From a virus, in the IMG/VR virus record IMGVR_UViG_3300020213_000067, positions 1 to 36,911 of that record: a DNA stretch of 36,911 nucleotides. One strand, written 5' to 3'. Below are positions 23,776-31,422 of the stretch, piece after piece (the stretch's first letter is position 1; each line of letters starts with the position of its first letter). The notes under the pieces were generated by a model that saw only the letters and a program-made list of their open reading frames with translations, was not told where the DNA came from and did not search any database. Made by a program: the position numbers and the translations under genes.

Positions 23776-23779
23776 CTGA
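22766..23779 (+). CDS. overprinted protein in the +1 frame of the methyltransferase gene
   Basis: Open for over 1,040 nt in the +1 frame. With the ATG at 22766 (AGGGG about 7 bases before) it encodes 337 residues, [13 protein letters not shown].... It contains [16 protein letters not shown], then four units starting GW-P/A-T/S-P ([42 protein letters not shown]), and ends [22 protein letters not shown] recognise this as a recurrent phage protein type seen beside cytosine methyltransferases. Whether it is translated here cannot be decided by eye. The regular repeats and the precise end 4 nt after the methyltransferase stop favour it. Possible role: methyltransferase partner. Confidence 0.55.
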   Translation: MSGQLSMFDLPTSPDTDSATSSPASGSGATPSGKLGGRTKKRSGQAPAPASHSAMPAREKRSMMSAIFGRSGSHSSASGALALSLANKLQANSDSLGSTLYTLTWKARRTPSARSIPALRASEARTSGSGFTGWPTPNTPSGGPNTKSTPKHAGGIDLDGAVLLTGWASPAARDWKDTAGMATTGINPDGSERSRLDQLPRQANLAGWPTPMAGTKATDDYNEAGNTDSWRKTVALAGWATPRAEDAESAGMRHSRGVADTLTAQTRQIGPARLTASGELLTGSAARMEGGGQLNPAHSRWLQGLPAAWDDCAPTETASMLKRLRLSSAPQWSAPHD

Positions 23780-23906
23780 AGGTTGCGCCCGCGTGAGCGC
23801 GAAGGACTCGCGCGCCGAACGCCTGCGCTGCCTCGGAAATCAGGTTGTGGCGACACAGGCAGCTTGCGCTTTTGTCCTCCTTGCTCGGAGATTGAACGAG
23901 CCATGA
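23772..23906 (+). CDS. 44-residue peptide resembling a methyltransferase C-terminus
   Basis: Starts in an ATGA overlap with the methyltransferase stop and ends in an ATGA overlap with the next gene. The stretch [20 protein letters not shown] resembles motif X of C5-cytosine methyltransferases (LGNxVVxxQA), as if the C-terminal piece of another enzyme had been retained. It could be a remnant, or a small subunit that completes an enzyme in trans. Confidence 0.5.
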   Translation: MTEGCARVSAKDSRAERLRCLGNQVVATQAACAFVLLARRLNEP

Positions 23907-24004
23907 TCGAACAAATAGTAATCGCCATCTGCGGCATTGCCTCGGTGTTCCTCTCGCAAGACCCGCGGCATGAGTATTTTCCTTTCTCGGAGGAATCGTG
24001 CTAG
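23903..24004 (+). CDS. 33-residue membrane peptide
   Basis: [20 protein letters not shown] is hydrophobic and probably membrane inserted; a short polar tail follows. It resembles the N-terminus of a small phage membrane protein family that normally continues with more hydrophobic sequence, so it may be truncated. Overlaps the genes on both sides. Confidence 0.5.
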   Translation: MIEQIVIAICGIASVFLSQDPRHEYFPFSEESC

Positions 24005-24750
24005 CAATCTCAGTCAGCTACGGCAATGACAGCATCGCGATGCTCCAGTGGGCGCACGAAACAGGCCAAACGAACGTCGTCGCGGTGTATTGCGACACCG
24101 GCTGGGCATCCCCCTCATGGCCGCAGCGGGTCGAGCGGGGCGAGGCTCTAGCGAAATCCTATGGCTTCGAGACGGTGCGCTGCATGAGCATGGGGATGCC
24201 TGCACTCGTCAGGATGAAAAAGGGCTGGCCGGGTAACGGGCAACAGTTCTGCACGAGTTTTCTCAAGGGCTTGCCGTTCCTCGAATGGATAGACGAGGTA
24301 GACCCGGTGACAAACGCAATCGTCGCCGTTGGCAAGCGCCGCGCAGAAAGCAAGAAACGGGCGGACACCCCGGAATTTATTTACGCCAGCGAGTACCACG
24401 GGGGCAGGACGGTATGGCACCCGCTCTACCAGCATACGGATGAGGAGCGAAACGAGCTTCTTGCAAAAGCCGGTTTCGACGTTCTCCCTCACCGTAGCCG
24501 TGAGTGTAATCCGTGCGTGAACGCGAACCGCAAGACGTTCTTAGGATTGACTCCTGGCGAGGTTGAGCGCGTCAGCGACCTAGAAGCGGAGGTTGGGCAG
24601 CCAATGTATCGACCCAAGAGGTTTAACGTAATCGGGATTCACGGGGTGATCGTTTGGGCCAAGGACGGGCGAAAGCGGTCCTCTGTAGAGGAAGAAGCCG
24701 AGGGCTGCGCGGATTTGTTCGGGTGTGAAGTGGAGAAGGAAGCGGTATGA
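23998..24750 (+). CDS. PAPS reductase-like (adenine nucleotide alpha hydrolase) phage protein
   Basis: GTG at 23998 with GGAGG upstream; 250 residues. The SVSYGNDS segment (5-12) is the PP-loop equivalent of SGGxDS. QFCTSFLK (83-90) holds Cys 85. VGKRRAESKKRA (111-122) matches the GxRxxES..R signature, and RECNPCVNANR has Cys 170 and Cys 173. This layout fits phage PAPS-reductase/DndC-like proteins, which activate a substrate with ATP for sulphur or nucleotide chemistry. Its reaction is unknown; the neighbourhood of DNA methyltransferases suggests nucleic-acid modification. Confidence 0.8.
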   Translation: MLAISVSYGNDSIAMLQWAHETGQTNVVAVYCDTGWASPSWPQRVERGEALAKSYGFETVRCMSMGMPALVRMKKGWPGNGQQFCTSFLKGLPFLEWIDEVDPVTNAIVAVGKRRAESKKRADTPEFIYASEYHGGRTVWHPLYQHTDEERNELLAKAGFDVLPHRSRECNPCVNANRKTFLGLTPGEVERVSDLEAEVGQPMYRPKRFNVIGIHGVIVWAKDGRKRSSVEEEAEGCADLFGCEVEKEAV

Positions 24751-25139
24751 ATTGGCTTATCCCAACCGTCCCGGAGAAGTTGGCCGCTATGAGCCTTCAC
24801 GAATCCTACGACCGCAAGGCCACGGCGCGGCTGTTCGTGGAGTCCTGCCCGGACCAGTTCAGGCCGGATTTTCTCGAATGGCTGGACGCGAATTTTGCGA
24901 TCTGGCTGGAATTCGAGCGGCAGGCGGATTTGATGAGGGCGCGCGGGCGGGCGCACTACTCGGCGCGCACGATCGTTGAATGGGTGCGGCATTCGACTGC
25001 CCTTTCACAGACGCCGGCCGACTTCAAGGTGAACAATAATTTTTGTCCAGATCTCGGCCGGTTGTGGATGCTCCACGACAAGAGCCGCGAGGGATTCTTT
25101 GAGCGACGGATCATGCCCGGCGCGCGGAGGGCGGCATGA
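24747..25139 (+). CDS. conserved phage protein, unknown
   Basis: One hundred and thirty residues, ATGA overlap. Motifs FLEWLDANFAIWLEFERQAD, YSARTIVEWVRH and a C-terminal DFKVNNNFCPDLGRLW...EGFFERRI are typical of a widespread family of uncharacterised early phage proteins, probably with a helical DNA- or protein-binding fold. No catalytic motif is seen. Confidence 0.8.
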   Translation: MNWLIPTVPEKLAAMSLHESYDRKATARLFVESCPDQFRPDFLEWLDANFAIWLEFERQADLMRARGRAHYSARTIVEWVRHSTALSQTPADFKVNNNFCPDLGRLWMLHDKSREGFFERRIMPGARRAA

Positions 25140-25480
25140 AGCTCTCACGCGATCTTACAAGGATTTGCGCAGAAGCATTCGGGTTCGAGGTTTTTAGCGA
25201 TCAGGCCGCGTGGAGACTAATAAGCGCGAGCGCCGTGGCTTGCAAAATGGGCATTTGGGCTGGCGAGTGCATCGTCTATGACCCGGCGAACAACGATGGG
25301 CAGGCAATGCAACTTGTCCGGGAGTTTGGGCTATCAATAAGTCGACTCAAACACGGATCGTGGTTGGTGCAGTGGTTCAACCCGATGGGCGACGAAAAAC
25401 TCGATGCGATAGATGCGGACCTGAATATTGCGATTTGCGCGTGCGTCGTGAAAATACAAAGACAAAAGCAGGCGGCATGA
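25136..25480 (+). CDS. ABA-sandwich-like phage protein
   Basis: One hundred and fourteen residues, ATGA overlaps at both ends. YDPANNDGQAMQLVREFGLS corresponds to the DPxNNDGDA..LA motif of the phage ABA-sandwich family; the Trp-rich WLVQWFN follows. Function of that family is unknown. Confidence 0.75.
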   Translation: MKLSRDLTRICAEAFGFEVFSDQAAWRLISASAVACKMGIWAGECIVYDPANNDGQAMQLVREFGLSISRLKHGSWLVQWFNPMGDEKLDAIDADLNIAICACVVKIQRQKQAA

Positions 25481-25569
25481 AAAAGGATACTGGCGGGCCG
25501 CTGGTGCAGAGGGATGACTACCCGCGGCCGGTGGAAGCCCGGCACCCATACGCGCGGAGGGCGGCGTAA
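25477..25569 (+). CDS. 30-residue basic peptide
   Basis: MKKDTGGPLVQRDDYPRPVE... with ATGA overlap upstream and TAATG overlap downstream. Pro/Arg-rich, no domain; coding status rests on the overlaps. Confidence 0.5.
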   Translation: MKKDTGGPLVQRDDYPRPVEARHPYARRAA

Positions 25570-26447
25570 TGGCCGAGACCACGGGCATCGCCTGGGCCGA
25601 CTCGACGTTCAATCCGTGGATCGGCTGCACGCGCGTTTCGCCCGGCTGCGATCACTGCTATGCGGCCGTGAGCCGCCCCGCGCTTGCAATGAAAATTGAA
25701 TGGGGCGCGGGTAAGCCGAGGCACCGGACCGCCGTTTCGACGTGGAAGGCGCCCCTCAAGTGGGACCGCGATGCGCAGGCATCTGGCAAGCGGCATCTGG
25801 TGTTCTGCTCGAGTCTTGCTGACGTGTTTGATAACGAGGTTCCGGACGCTTGGCGCGGCGACCTGTGGGACCTGATCGAGCAAACACCGCACCTGACTTG
25901 GCTCCTGCTGACCAAGCGCATTGGCAATGCGGCTCGCATGCTTCGCACTGGCGACTGGGCGGCATCGCCTCGCTGGAACGTGTGGATTGGCGCGAGCGTA
26001 GTGAATCAGGAAGAGGCCGACCGGGATATTCCGAAGCTGCTGGCGACTCCGGCCTCGAAGCGATTCGTTTCCTACGAGCCGGCGCTTGGTCCTGTGGATT
26101 GGTCAAAGTTCCTATTCCAATTTGATGGGCACGTTCAGCCATCCGGGTTCCTGCGCCTTAAGTTACGTGCTCGCGATAAACGTGTTGACTGGATCATCGT
26201 CGGCGGCGAGAGCGACCAACCGGGCCACAAGGCGCGGCCATTCAACATCGAATGGGCGCGGCAAACGGTGAAGCAATGCAAGGGCGCTGGCGTTGCTCCC
26301 TTCGTGAAGCAGTTGGGGTCATCGCCATGGTTCGGCACAACGAGGGACAGAGAGCCGCACATCATCATGGTGGATTGTAAAGACCGCGCTGGTGCGGACC
26401 CATCCGAGTGGCCGGTCGACCTTCGTGTGCAGGAGTTCCCATCATGA
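25569..26447 (+). CDS. Gp37/Gp68-family protein (DUF5131), radical-SAM-like
   Basis: Two hundred and ninety-two residues. The N-terminus (TFNPWIGCTRVSPGCDHCYA) has Cys 20, 27 and 30, a cluster-binding pattern like radical SAM enzymes. Further family hallmarks: SLADVFDNEVP, LLLTKR, WIIVGGESDQPGHKARPF, and the C-terminal PFVKQLG. The reaction is unknown; members sit in phage and mobile-element clusters with nucleic-acid enzymes. TAATG overlap with the preceding peptide. Confidence 0.9.
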   Translation: MAETTGIAWADSTFNPWIGCTRVSPGCDHCYAAVSRPALAMKIEWGAGKPRHRTAVSTWKAPLKWDRDAQASGKRHLVFCSSLADVFDNEVPDAWRGDLWDLIEQTPHLTWLLLTKRIGNAARMLRTGDWAASPRWNVWIGASVVNQEEADRDIPKLLATPASKRFVSYEPALGPVDWSKFLFQFDGHVQPSGFLRLKLRARDKRVDWIIVGGESDQPGHKARPFNIEWARQTVKQCKGAGVAPFVKQLGSSPWFGTTRDREPHIIMVDCKDRAGADPSEWPVDLRVQEFPS

Positions 26448-26719
26448 CCGAGCCCGAAGTGCAGATCGTGAATCTCCAGGACGACGAAGCCGTGATGAGC
26501 CTGGGCGGCAACCTTGCGCAGGACTTCATGGACCAACTCGGGCCGTTGGTTTGCCGGATCGACGAAGTGCGCCGGGCGCTGTTCTTCGCTGGATTTCTGG
26601 CCTCACTCAACGGGACCATGAAGGTCGCAATCGGAGCGCCAACCACGATTGCAATACTCGAGCAGCAAAGGAATTTGACGCTGTTGAGCGAGCCGATGCC
26701 CGGGCGGGTGCCGTCATGA
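26444..26719 (+). CDS. small phage protein, unknown
   Basis: Ninety-one residues from the ATG at 26444 in an ATGA overlap. Acidic N-terminus, then a helix (QLGPLVCRIDEVRRALFFAG) and a hydrophobic middle. No family recognised. Linked to ninB by another ATGA overlap. Confidence 0.7.
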   Translation: MTEPEVQIVNLQDDEAVMSLGGNLAQDFMDQLGPLVCRIDEVRRALFFAGFLASLNGTMKVAIGAPTTIAILEQQRNLTLLSEPMPGRVPS

Positions 26720-27078
26720 GGCTGGTGCCCGCTATTGAGCAAGGCGAGGAACCGCGCACCCTACCCCAAAACTCCCGCATGTGGGCAATGCTGACCGACG
26801 TGAGCCGACAGGTGCGCTGGCCCGTGGATGGTGAGCTGCAACTGCTTTCCAAGGAGGATTGGAAGGTGGTTTTCAGCGCGGGCCTGAATCGTCACCAGCG
26901 CATTGCCAAGGGCATCGAGGGCGGTTTTGTGATGCTCGGGATCTCGACCAGCAAGCTGAACAAGGCGGACATGGCGATGCTCATAGAGATCATGTTCGCG
27001 TTCGGTGCCGAGCACGATGTGCGGTGGACCGATCCGACCGTGCCGCCGATCGAGGTTTATGCGGAGGCCGCGCGGTGA
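26716..27078 (+). CDS. ninB: NinB recombination protein
   Basis: One hundred and twenty residues from the ATG at 26716. NinB signature: RTLPQNSRMWAMLTDVSRQV, KEDWKVVFSAGL, EGGFVMLGISTSKLNKADMA and a final FGAEHDVRW. NinB (Orf) binds single-stranded DNA and can replace host RecFOR functions in phage recombination. Its presence in the ninR-like segment fits a lambdoid-style layout. Confidence 0.93.
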   Translation: MRLVPAIEQGEEPRTLPQNSRMWAMLTDVSRQVRWPVDGELQLLSKEDWKVVFSAGLNRHQRIAKGIEGGFVMLGISTSKLNKADMAMLIEIMFAFGAEHDVRWTDPTVPPIEVYAEAAR

Positions 27079-27410
27079 GAAAAGCCGAAGCCGCTTTCCA
27101 GGCGCAGGTTCGTGACCTGGGGTGTTGCGTGTGCATCCGCGAGGGGCTTGGCCGGTCTCCGGCTGAAATTCACCACATGCTCTCCGCCGGTCGACGGATG
27201 GGCGAAATGTTCGTGCTCGGTCTTTGCCCGTTGCACCACCGCAGCGGCAGGAACGACGCCGAAGTGGTGAGCCGCGACCACAACCAGCGGCGATTCGAGG
27301 CGCGCTATGGAACTGAGGCCGCCTTGCTGGCTTGGACGCAAGATCATATTGCCGGCGCCGGCAAAGTGATAGCGAGGCGGGCGGCGTTCGAGAAAAGGGA
27401 GGGTCTATGA
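27075..27410 (+). CDS. Ref-like HNH nuclease
   Basis: One hundred and eleven residues from a GTG at 27075 (GTGA overlap with ninB). Cys pair CCVC (about 17-20), then EIHHML and LGLCPLHHRSGRN resemble the C-terminal nuclease domain of P1 Ref (RecA-dependent nuclease, PF16786). Known Ref proteins cut at RecA filaments. Placement after ninB supports a role in recombination. Confidence 0.85.
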   Translation: MRKAEAAFQAQVRDLGCCVCIREGLGRSPAEIHHMLSAGRRMGEMFVLGLCPLHHRSGRNDAEVVSRDHNQRRFEARYGTEAALLAWTQDHIAGAGKVIARRAAFEKREGL

Positions 27411-29599
27411 GCAGGTACGACGAATTTCTCCGCAATAAGACTGTCATTGATCCGGATACCGGGTTAGCTACGGTTCCGCCGCTCAATCCTTCGCTGTTCG
27501 ATTTTCAGCGGGATATTGTTGCTTGGTCGCTGCGTAGGGGCCGCGCTGCTGTATTCGCTGACTGCGGGCTAGGTAAAAGCCCGATGCAGCTTGAGTGGGC
27601 GAAGCACGTACCCGGAGACGTTCTGATCCTCGCGCCACTCGCTGTGGCTTCGCAGACGGTACGTGAGGGCCAGAAGTTCGGCATCCCGGTCAAGTACGCA
27701 CGGACTCAGGCCGAATCCGCGCATGGCATCACGATCACGAATTACGAAATGATGGATCGGTTCGATCTGTCGAAGTTCACCGGCCTGGTGCTGGACGAGT
27801 CGAGCATCCTGAAAGCGTATGACGGGAAAACCCGTACAGCGATTATCGAAGCCGGGAAAACGATTCCCTTCCGGCTGGCGTGTACCGCAACTCCCGCACC
27901 GAATGACTTCATGGAGCTCGGGAACCATGCCGAGTTTCTGGGCGTTATGTCCCGCGTCGAAATGCTTGCCATGTTCTTTGTCCACGATGGGGGCGACACG
28001 CAGAAATGGAGATTGAAGGGGCACGCTGAATCCGAGTTTTGGAAGTGGCTCGCATCGTGGGCTGTGTGTATTCGCAAGCCTTCCGACCTTGGGTATGACG
28101 ATAGGGATTTCACGTTGCCCGAACTCGTCATGCATCAAATCACGGTCAAGGTTGACGAGCCGACTGACGGATTCCTTTTCGCGGTCGAAGCCAACGGGCT
28201 GACCGAGAGACTTCAGGCTCGCCGTTCAACGATTGCAGAGCGCGTTTCTGACTGCGCCGCAATCGTCAATGCGACCAAGGAGCCGTTCCTTGTCTGGTGC
28301 AATCTGAACGGAGAGTCTGAGGCACTTGCAAAGGCTATCCACGATGCGACTCAGATAACCGGCTCCGATCCGAACGAAAAGAAAGAGGCCGCAATGCTCG
28401 GCTTCACGAATGGCGAGCATCGGGTTGTGGTCACAAAGCCGTCTATCGCTGGATTCGGCATGAACTGGCAGCACTGCGCAAACATGGCCTTTGTCGGCCT
28501 CTCCGATTCTTACGAGCAGTTCTATCAAGCCGTGCGCCGCTGCTGGCGCTTCGGTCAGAAAAAACCCGTCAACGTCTACGTCATTACCGCCGAAACCGAG
28601 GGCGCAGTGGTGGCGAACATCAAGCGCAAGGAGCGTGACGCAAACACTATGGCTGCAAACATGGTCGAGCACATGAAGGATCTGAACCGGGCCGCACTGG
28701 TCGGGGCCGAACGAAAAAAGGACGACTACACGCGAGACGTTAAATCCGGCGAAGCGTGGACGCTGCACCTTGCCGATTGCGTCGAACTCGCGCAGGAGAT
28801 ACCAGACGACAGCCTGCACTATTCGATCTACTCCCCGCCGTTCGCAAGTCTCTACACCTACAGCAATTCGGACAGGGACATGGGGAACTGCAAAAACGAT
28901 GCGGAATTCATGGAGCAATACCGCTTCATGGTCGCAGAGCAATTCAGGGCGACGATGCCGGGCCGGTTGACTTCGTTCCACTGCATGAACCTGCCAACGT
29001 CAAAACAGAATCACGGCTACATCGGCATCCGAGACTTTCGCGGGGAACTGATCCGCTTGCATGAGGCCGAAGGCTGGATCTTCCATAGCGAAGTGTGCAT
29101 CTGGAAAGATCCGGTAATTGCGATGCAGCGCACGAAGGCGCTTGGACTTTTGTATAAGCAACTTCGCAAAGACTCGGCTATGAGTCGTCAAGGAATACCT
29201 GACTATCTCGTGACCATGCGAAAGCCAGGGGAAAACCCGGAGCGCGTCACGCATACGCATGAAAGTTTCCCGGTTGGGCTGTGGCAGCGATACGCCTCGC
29301 CGGTCTGGATGGATATCAACCCATCGGACACGATCACGTATCGAGAAGCGCGAGAGAACAACGACGAGCGGCACATCTGCGCCTTGCAGCTGCAGGTCAT
29401 CGAGCGCGGCATTGAGCTATGGAGCAATCCGGGAGATACGGTATTCAGTCCGTTCGCTGGCGTGGGATCAGAGGGATACATGGCCGTGAAGATGGGCCGC
29501 AAGTTTCTCGGGGCCGAACTCAAGCGCAGTTATTTCGAGCAAGCCTGCAAAAATCTGTCACAGGCGCACCGTGAGCAGGAAGGGCTTTTCGCAGCGTGA
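27407..29599 (+). CDS. SNF2-like helicase fused to N4/N6 DNA methyltransferase
   Basis: Seven hundred and thirty residues; GGGAGGG Shine-Dalgarno and ATGA overlap. Helicase half (1-430): GLGKS Walker A (54-58), DESS (130-133), TATP (160-163) and QAVRRCWRFGQ motif VI (374-384). Methyltransferase half (455-715): SPPF catalytic motif IV (476-479) before FSPFAGVGSEG AdoMet-binding motif I (680-690), the beta-class order of PF01555 enzymes. One polypeptide can therefore translocate on DNA and methylate adenine-N6 or cytosine-N4. Probable use: modifying phage DNA, or altering restriction. Base specificity cannot be told by eye. Confidence 0.9.
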   Translation: MSRYDEFLRNKTVIDPDTGLATVPPLNPSLFDFQRDIVAWSLRRGRAAVFADCGLGKSPMQLEWAKHVPGDVLILAPLAVASQTVREGQKFGIPVKYARTQAESAHGITITNYEMMDRFDLSKFTGLVLDESSILKAYDGKTRTAIIEAGKTIPFRLACTATPAPNDFMELGNHAEFLGVMSRVEMLAMFFVHDGGDTQKWRLKGHAESEFWKWLASWAVCIRKPSDLGYDDRDFTLPELVMHQITVKVDEPTDGFLFAVEANGLTERLQARRSTIAERVSDCAAIVNATKEPFLVWCNLNGESEALAKAIHDATQITGSDPNEKKEAAMLGFTNGEHRVVVTKPSIAGFGMNWQHCANMAFVGLSDSYEQFYQAVRRCWRFGQKKPVNVYVITAETEGAVVANIKRKERDANTMAANMVEHMKDLNRAALVGAERKKDDYTRDVKSGEAWTLHLADCVELAQEIPDDSLHYSIYSPPFASLYTYSNSDRDMGNCKNDAEFMEQYRFMVAEQFRATMPGRLTSFHCMNLPTSKQNHGYIGIRDFRGELIRLHEAEGWIFHSEVCIWKDPVIAMQRTKALGLLYKQLRKDSAMSRQGIPDYLVTMRKPGENPERVTHTHESFPVGLWQRYASPVWMDINPSDTITYREARENNDERHICALQLQVIERGIELWSNPGDTVFSPFAGVGSEGYMAVKMGRKFLGAELKRSYFEQACKNLSQAHREQEGLFAA

Positions 29600-29600
29600 C

Positions 29601-29780
29601 ATGAGCGAAACCCGCATCCGCTACCGCACCCAGGGCGTTCAGACCATCCTGAGCACCAAGCACGACTGGGCCGAGGTCTGCAACCACATCCAGCGCAAGC
29701 TCTTCCCCGACGTGACGGAAGAGGAAAGGCGGGCCGATCGTGCGCGGGCGGACGCGATTATGAAGAAGGCCAGGTTATGA
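29601..29780 (+). CDS. small phage protein, unknown
   Basis: Fifty-nine residues (MSETRIRYRTQGVQTILSTK...), one base after the helicase-methyltransferase stop. C-terminus rich in Arg/Ala/Asp. No family recognised. Confidence 0.65.
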   Translation: MSETRIRYRTQGVQTILSTKHDWAEVCNHIQRKLFPDVTEEERRADRARADAIMKKARL

Positions 29781-30343
29781 GGGAGCGCCTTCTCCGCGGA
29801 AACCGGTTCAAGCGCACCCAGACCCGCCACTACGTGGTGCTGATCGAGCGCGCGCCGGCCAAGGAGGATTCTGACCAGTCCAAGCTGAAAACCTACCTGT
29901 GCCGGGGCAAGGAGGTTTCGGACATCGAGGACGCAACGCACTTCGTGTCGCCAGGCCACGCCTACGCGGCGCTGGAAGTCTACGGCGCCAAGATCGTGCG
30001 GAAGTCAGTACCCGATCGCAAAGCCATGTTCATGGACGTGGTGGACCGCAGCGAAAAGCTGTCGATCGACCGCAGGGCGAAGATTGCCGGGGCGGTGGCA
30101 AACATCCTTGCGACACCGATCCCGAGCCCGGATGCGCTCACGCCGCGCGAGCTGGACGTTGCGCTGCTTCGGATCGGGGGCATGAAGCCGGCCCAGATTG
30201 CGGCCGACCTGGGGCTGTCGGTGAAGACGGTATCGACCTACCAACTGCGGATCAAGGAAAAGCTGGATTTGCCGAATTTGCACGCGGCGCTGGCGATGTA
30301 TGCACTGCGGACGTGGATGCAACAGGAAAAGGAGGCGGTATGA
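29777..30343 (+). CDS. LuxR-type HTH regulator
   Basis: One hundred and eighty-eight residues in an ATGA overlap. The N-terminal ~115 residues are unrecognised. The C-terminus LTPRELDVALLRIGGMKPAQ...SVKTVSTYQLRIKEKLDL (121-166) is a GerE/LuxR helix-turn-helix. No receiver or autoinducer domain is visible. It may control late or early phage transcription and is a candidate for regulating the promoters seen here. Confidence 0.8.
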   Translation: MRERLLRGNRFKRTQTRHYVVLIERAPAKEDSDQSKLKTYLCRGKEVSDIEDATHFVSPGHAYAALEVYGAKIVRKSVPDRKAMFMDVVDRSEKLSIDRRAKIAGAVANILATPIPSPDALTPRELDVALLRIGGMKPAQIAADLGLSVKTVSTYQLRIKEKLDLPNLHAALAMYALRTWMQQEKEAV

Positions 30344-30594
30344 GCGACGAATTCAAATGGCAGGCAGTCGGGGCGCACCAGGTCATCGCGGACGAGAGAG
30401 ACGGGAGGATATTGGCGTACATCGTTTACTCGGATACGCAGCCGATCGCCGCATTCCTCGACGACAGACACATCGGGAGTTACCTGACAGAACAGCAAGC
30501 GCGCAACGCGGTGGAGAACCGCATCCGGTGGGTGCGGAAGTTGGCGACCAAAGACGAGTGGTGGGAAGTCCTCTACGAGACGGCCAAACAATGA
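30340..30594 (+). CDS. small phage protein, unknown
   Basis: Eighty-four residues from the ATG at 30340 (GGAGG upstream, ATGA overlap). Tryptophan-rich C-terminus (RWVRKLATKDEWWEVLYE). No family recognised. Confidence 0.7.
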   Translation: MSDEFKWQAVGAHQVIADERDGRILAYIVYSDTQPIAAFLDDRHIGSYLTEQQARNAVENRIRWVRKLATKDEWWEVLYETAKQ

Positions 30595-30842
30595 AGGGCG
30601 ACATGCCAGAGCCGGCCTTCCGCTTGCTCATGCAGTTGCCGGTGCGCACCCATGAGCGGCGCGAGGTCGTCAAGAAAAGGTACGTCTACCCGAAACCGGT
30701 AGGCAGTGGCGGCCAGAACCGCCGGCAGATCAAGGTTGAGGGCGTGTTGTTCGAGTCGGTGAAGGATGCCCGGCGAAAATTTCGGGTGAGCTTCGATACG
30801 ATCAAGCGATGGGTTAGCGAAGGCTCGGCGGAGTACGTTTGA
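30591..30842 (+). CDS. small DNA-binding-like protein
   Basis: Eighty-three residues, ATGA overlap. The C-terminal VLFESVKDARRKFRVSFDTI has the shape of a NUMOD/homeodomain-type helix-turn-helix; the N-terminal half is basic. Possibly a regulator. Ends in a TTGA overlap with the next gene. Confidence 0.65.
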   Translation: MKGDMPEPAFRLLMQLPVRTHERREVVKKRYVYPKPVGSGGQNRRQIKVEGVLFESVKDARRKFRVSFDTIKRWVSEGSAEYV

Positions 30843-31384
30843 GCGGCGAAGATGACGTGCTGCGGATTGTGCGCGCTCTCGGGGCCGGCTCCGCGCTTGA
30901 AAACTACATCATCCCCGGATTACGCAGCACATTGCTGGCGAAGTCTCTTGATGGCGGGGTGGTGCGGGTGTTCGATATGTCACGCGATCAGGAATATGAC
31001 ATTACGCCGCACGATCACAGGTACGACTTTGAGTGCTTTGTAATCTCAGGGAGCGTAACGAATCGCCGGTACTGGAGTGCTTCCGCGCGCAAGGATGACG
31101 CCACGCACGCGCGCCTGCAATACGACTACCAAGCCAAGGCGCTTAACGAAGCTTCGGCGAACTGGTTTCGCGCTGGATACAGGGAAGAAGTGTTCGGGAT
31201 TGGTGAGTGGTATTCGATGAAGTCATACGAATTCCATTCGATCCGCTTCGCCAAAGGCAGCAAGATTCTGTTTATAGAATCACCAGAGATCAAGAAAGAA
31301 AGCTATTGCCTGCTCCCGTATCACTACGGGCGCATTTGTAACACCTTCATTTGGCGCGATTGGATGATGGAGTTTGCTCCATGA
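30839..31384 (+). CDS. cupin-like phage protein
   Basis: One hundred and eighty-one residues from a TTG overlapping the previous stop (TTGA). The segment ITPHDHRYDFECFVISGSVT fits a cupin metal-binding motif; YEFHSIRFAKGS supplies a later His. Cupin-fold phage proteins of this type have no assigned function; it may be an enzyme acting on a nucleotide or a small metabolite. Confidence 0.65.
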   Translation: MSGEDDVLRIVRALGAGSALENYIIPGLRSTLLAKSLDGGVVRVFDMSRDQEYDITPHDHRYDFECFVISGSVTNRRYWSASARKDDATHARLQYDYQAKALNEASANWFRAGYREEVFGIGEWYSMKSYEFHSIRFAKGSKILFIESPEIKKESYCLLPYHYGRICNTFIWRDWMMEFAP

Positions 31385-31422
31385 CCCCCAAAGGCATCGA
31401 CCTGGACGCGATAGCAGCATGA
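31381..31422 (+). CDS. 13-codon micro-ORF before the radical SAM gene
   Basis: MTPKGIDLDAIAA, in ATGA overlaps at both ends. Its beginning (ATGACCCCCAAAGGC) is repeated with a 5-bp insertion in the micro-ORF at 32441, so the radical SAM gene is bracketed by related sequences. Confidence 0.45.
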   Translation: MTPKGIDLDAIAA

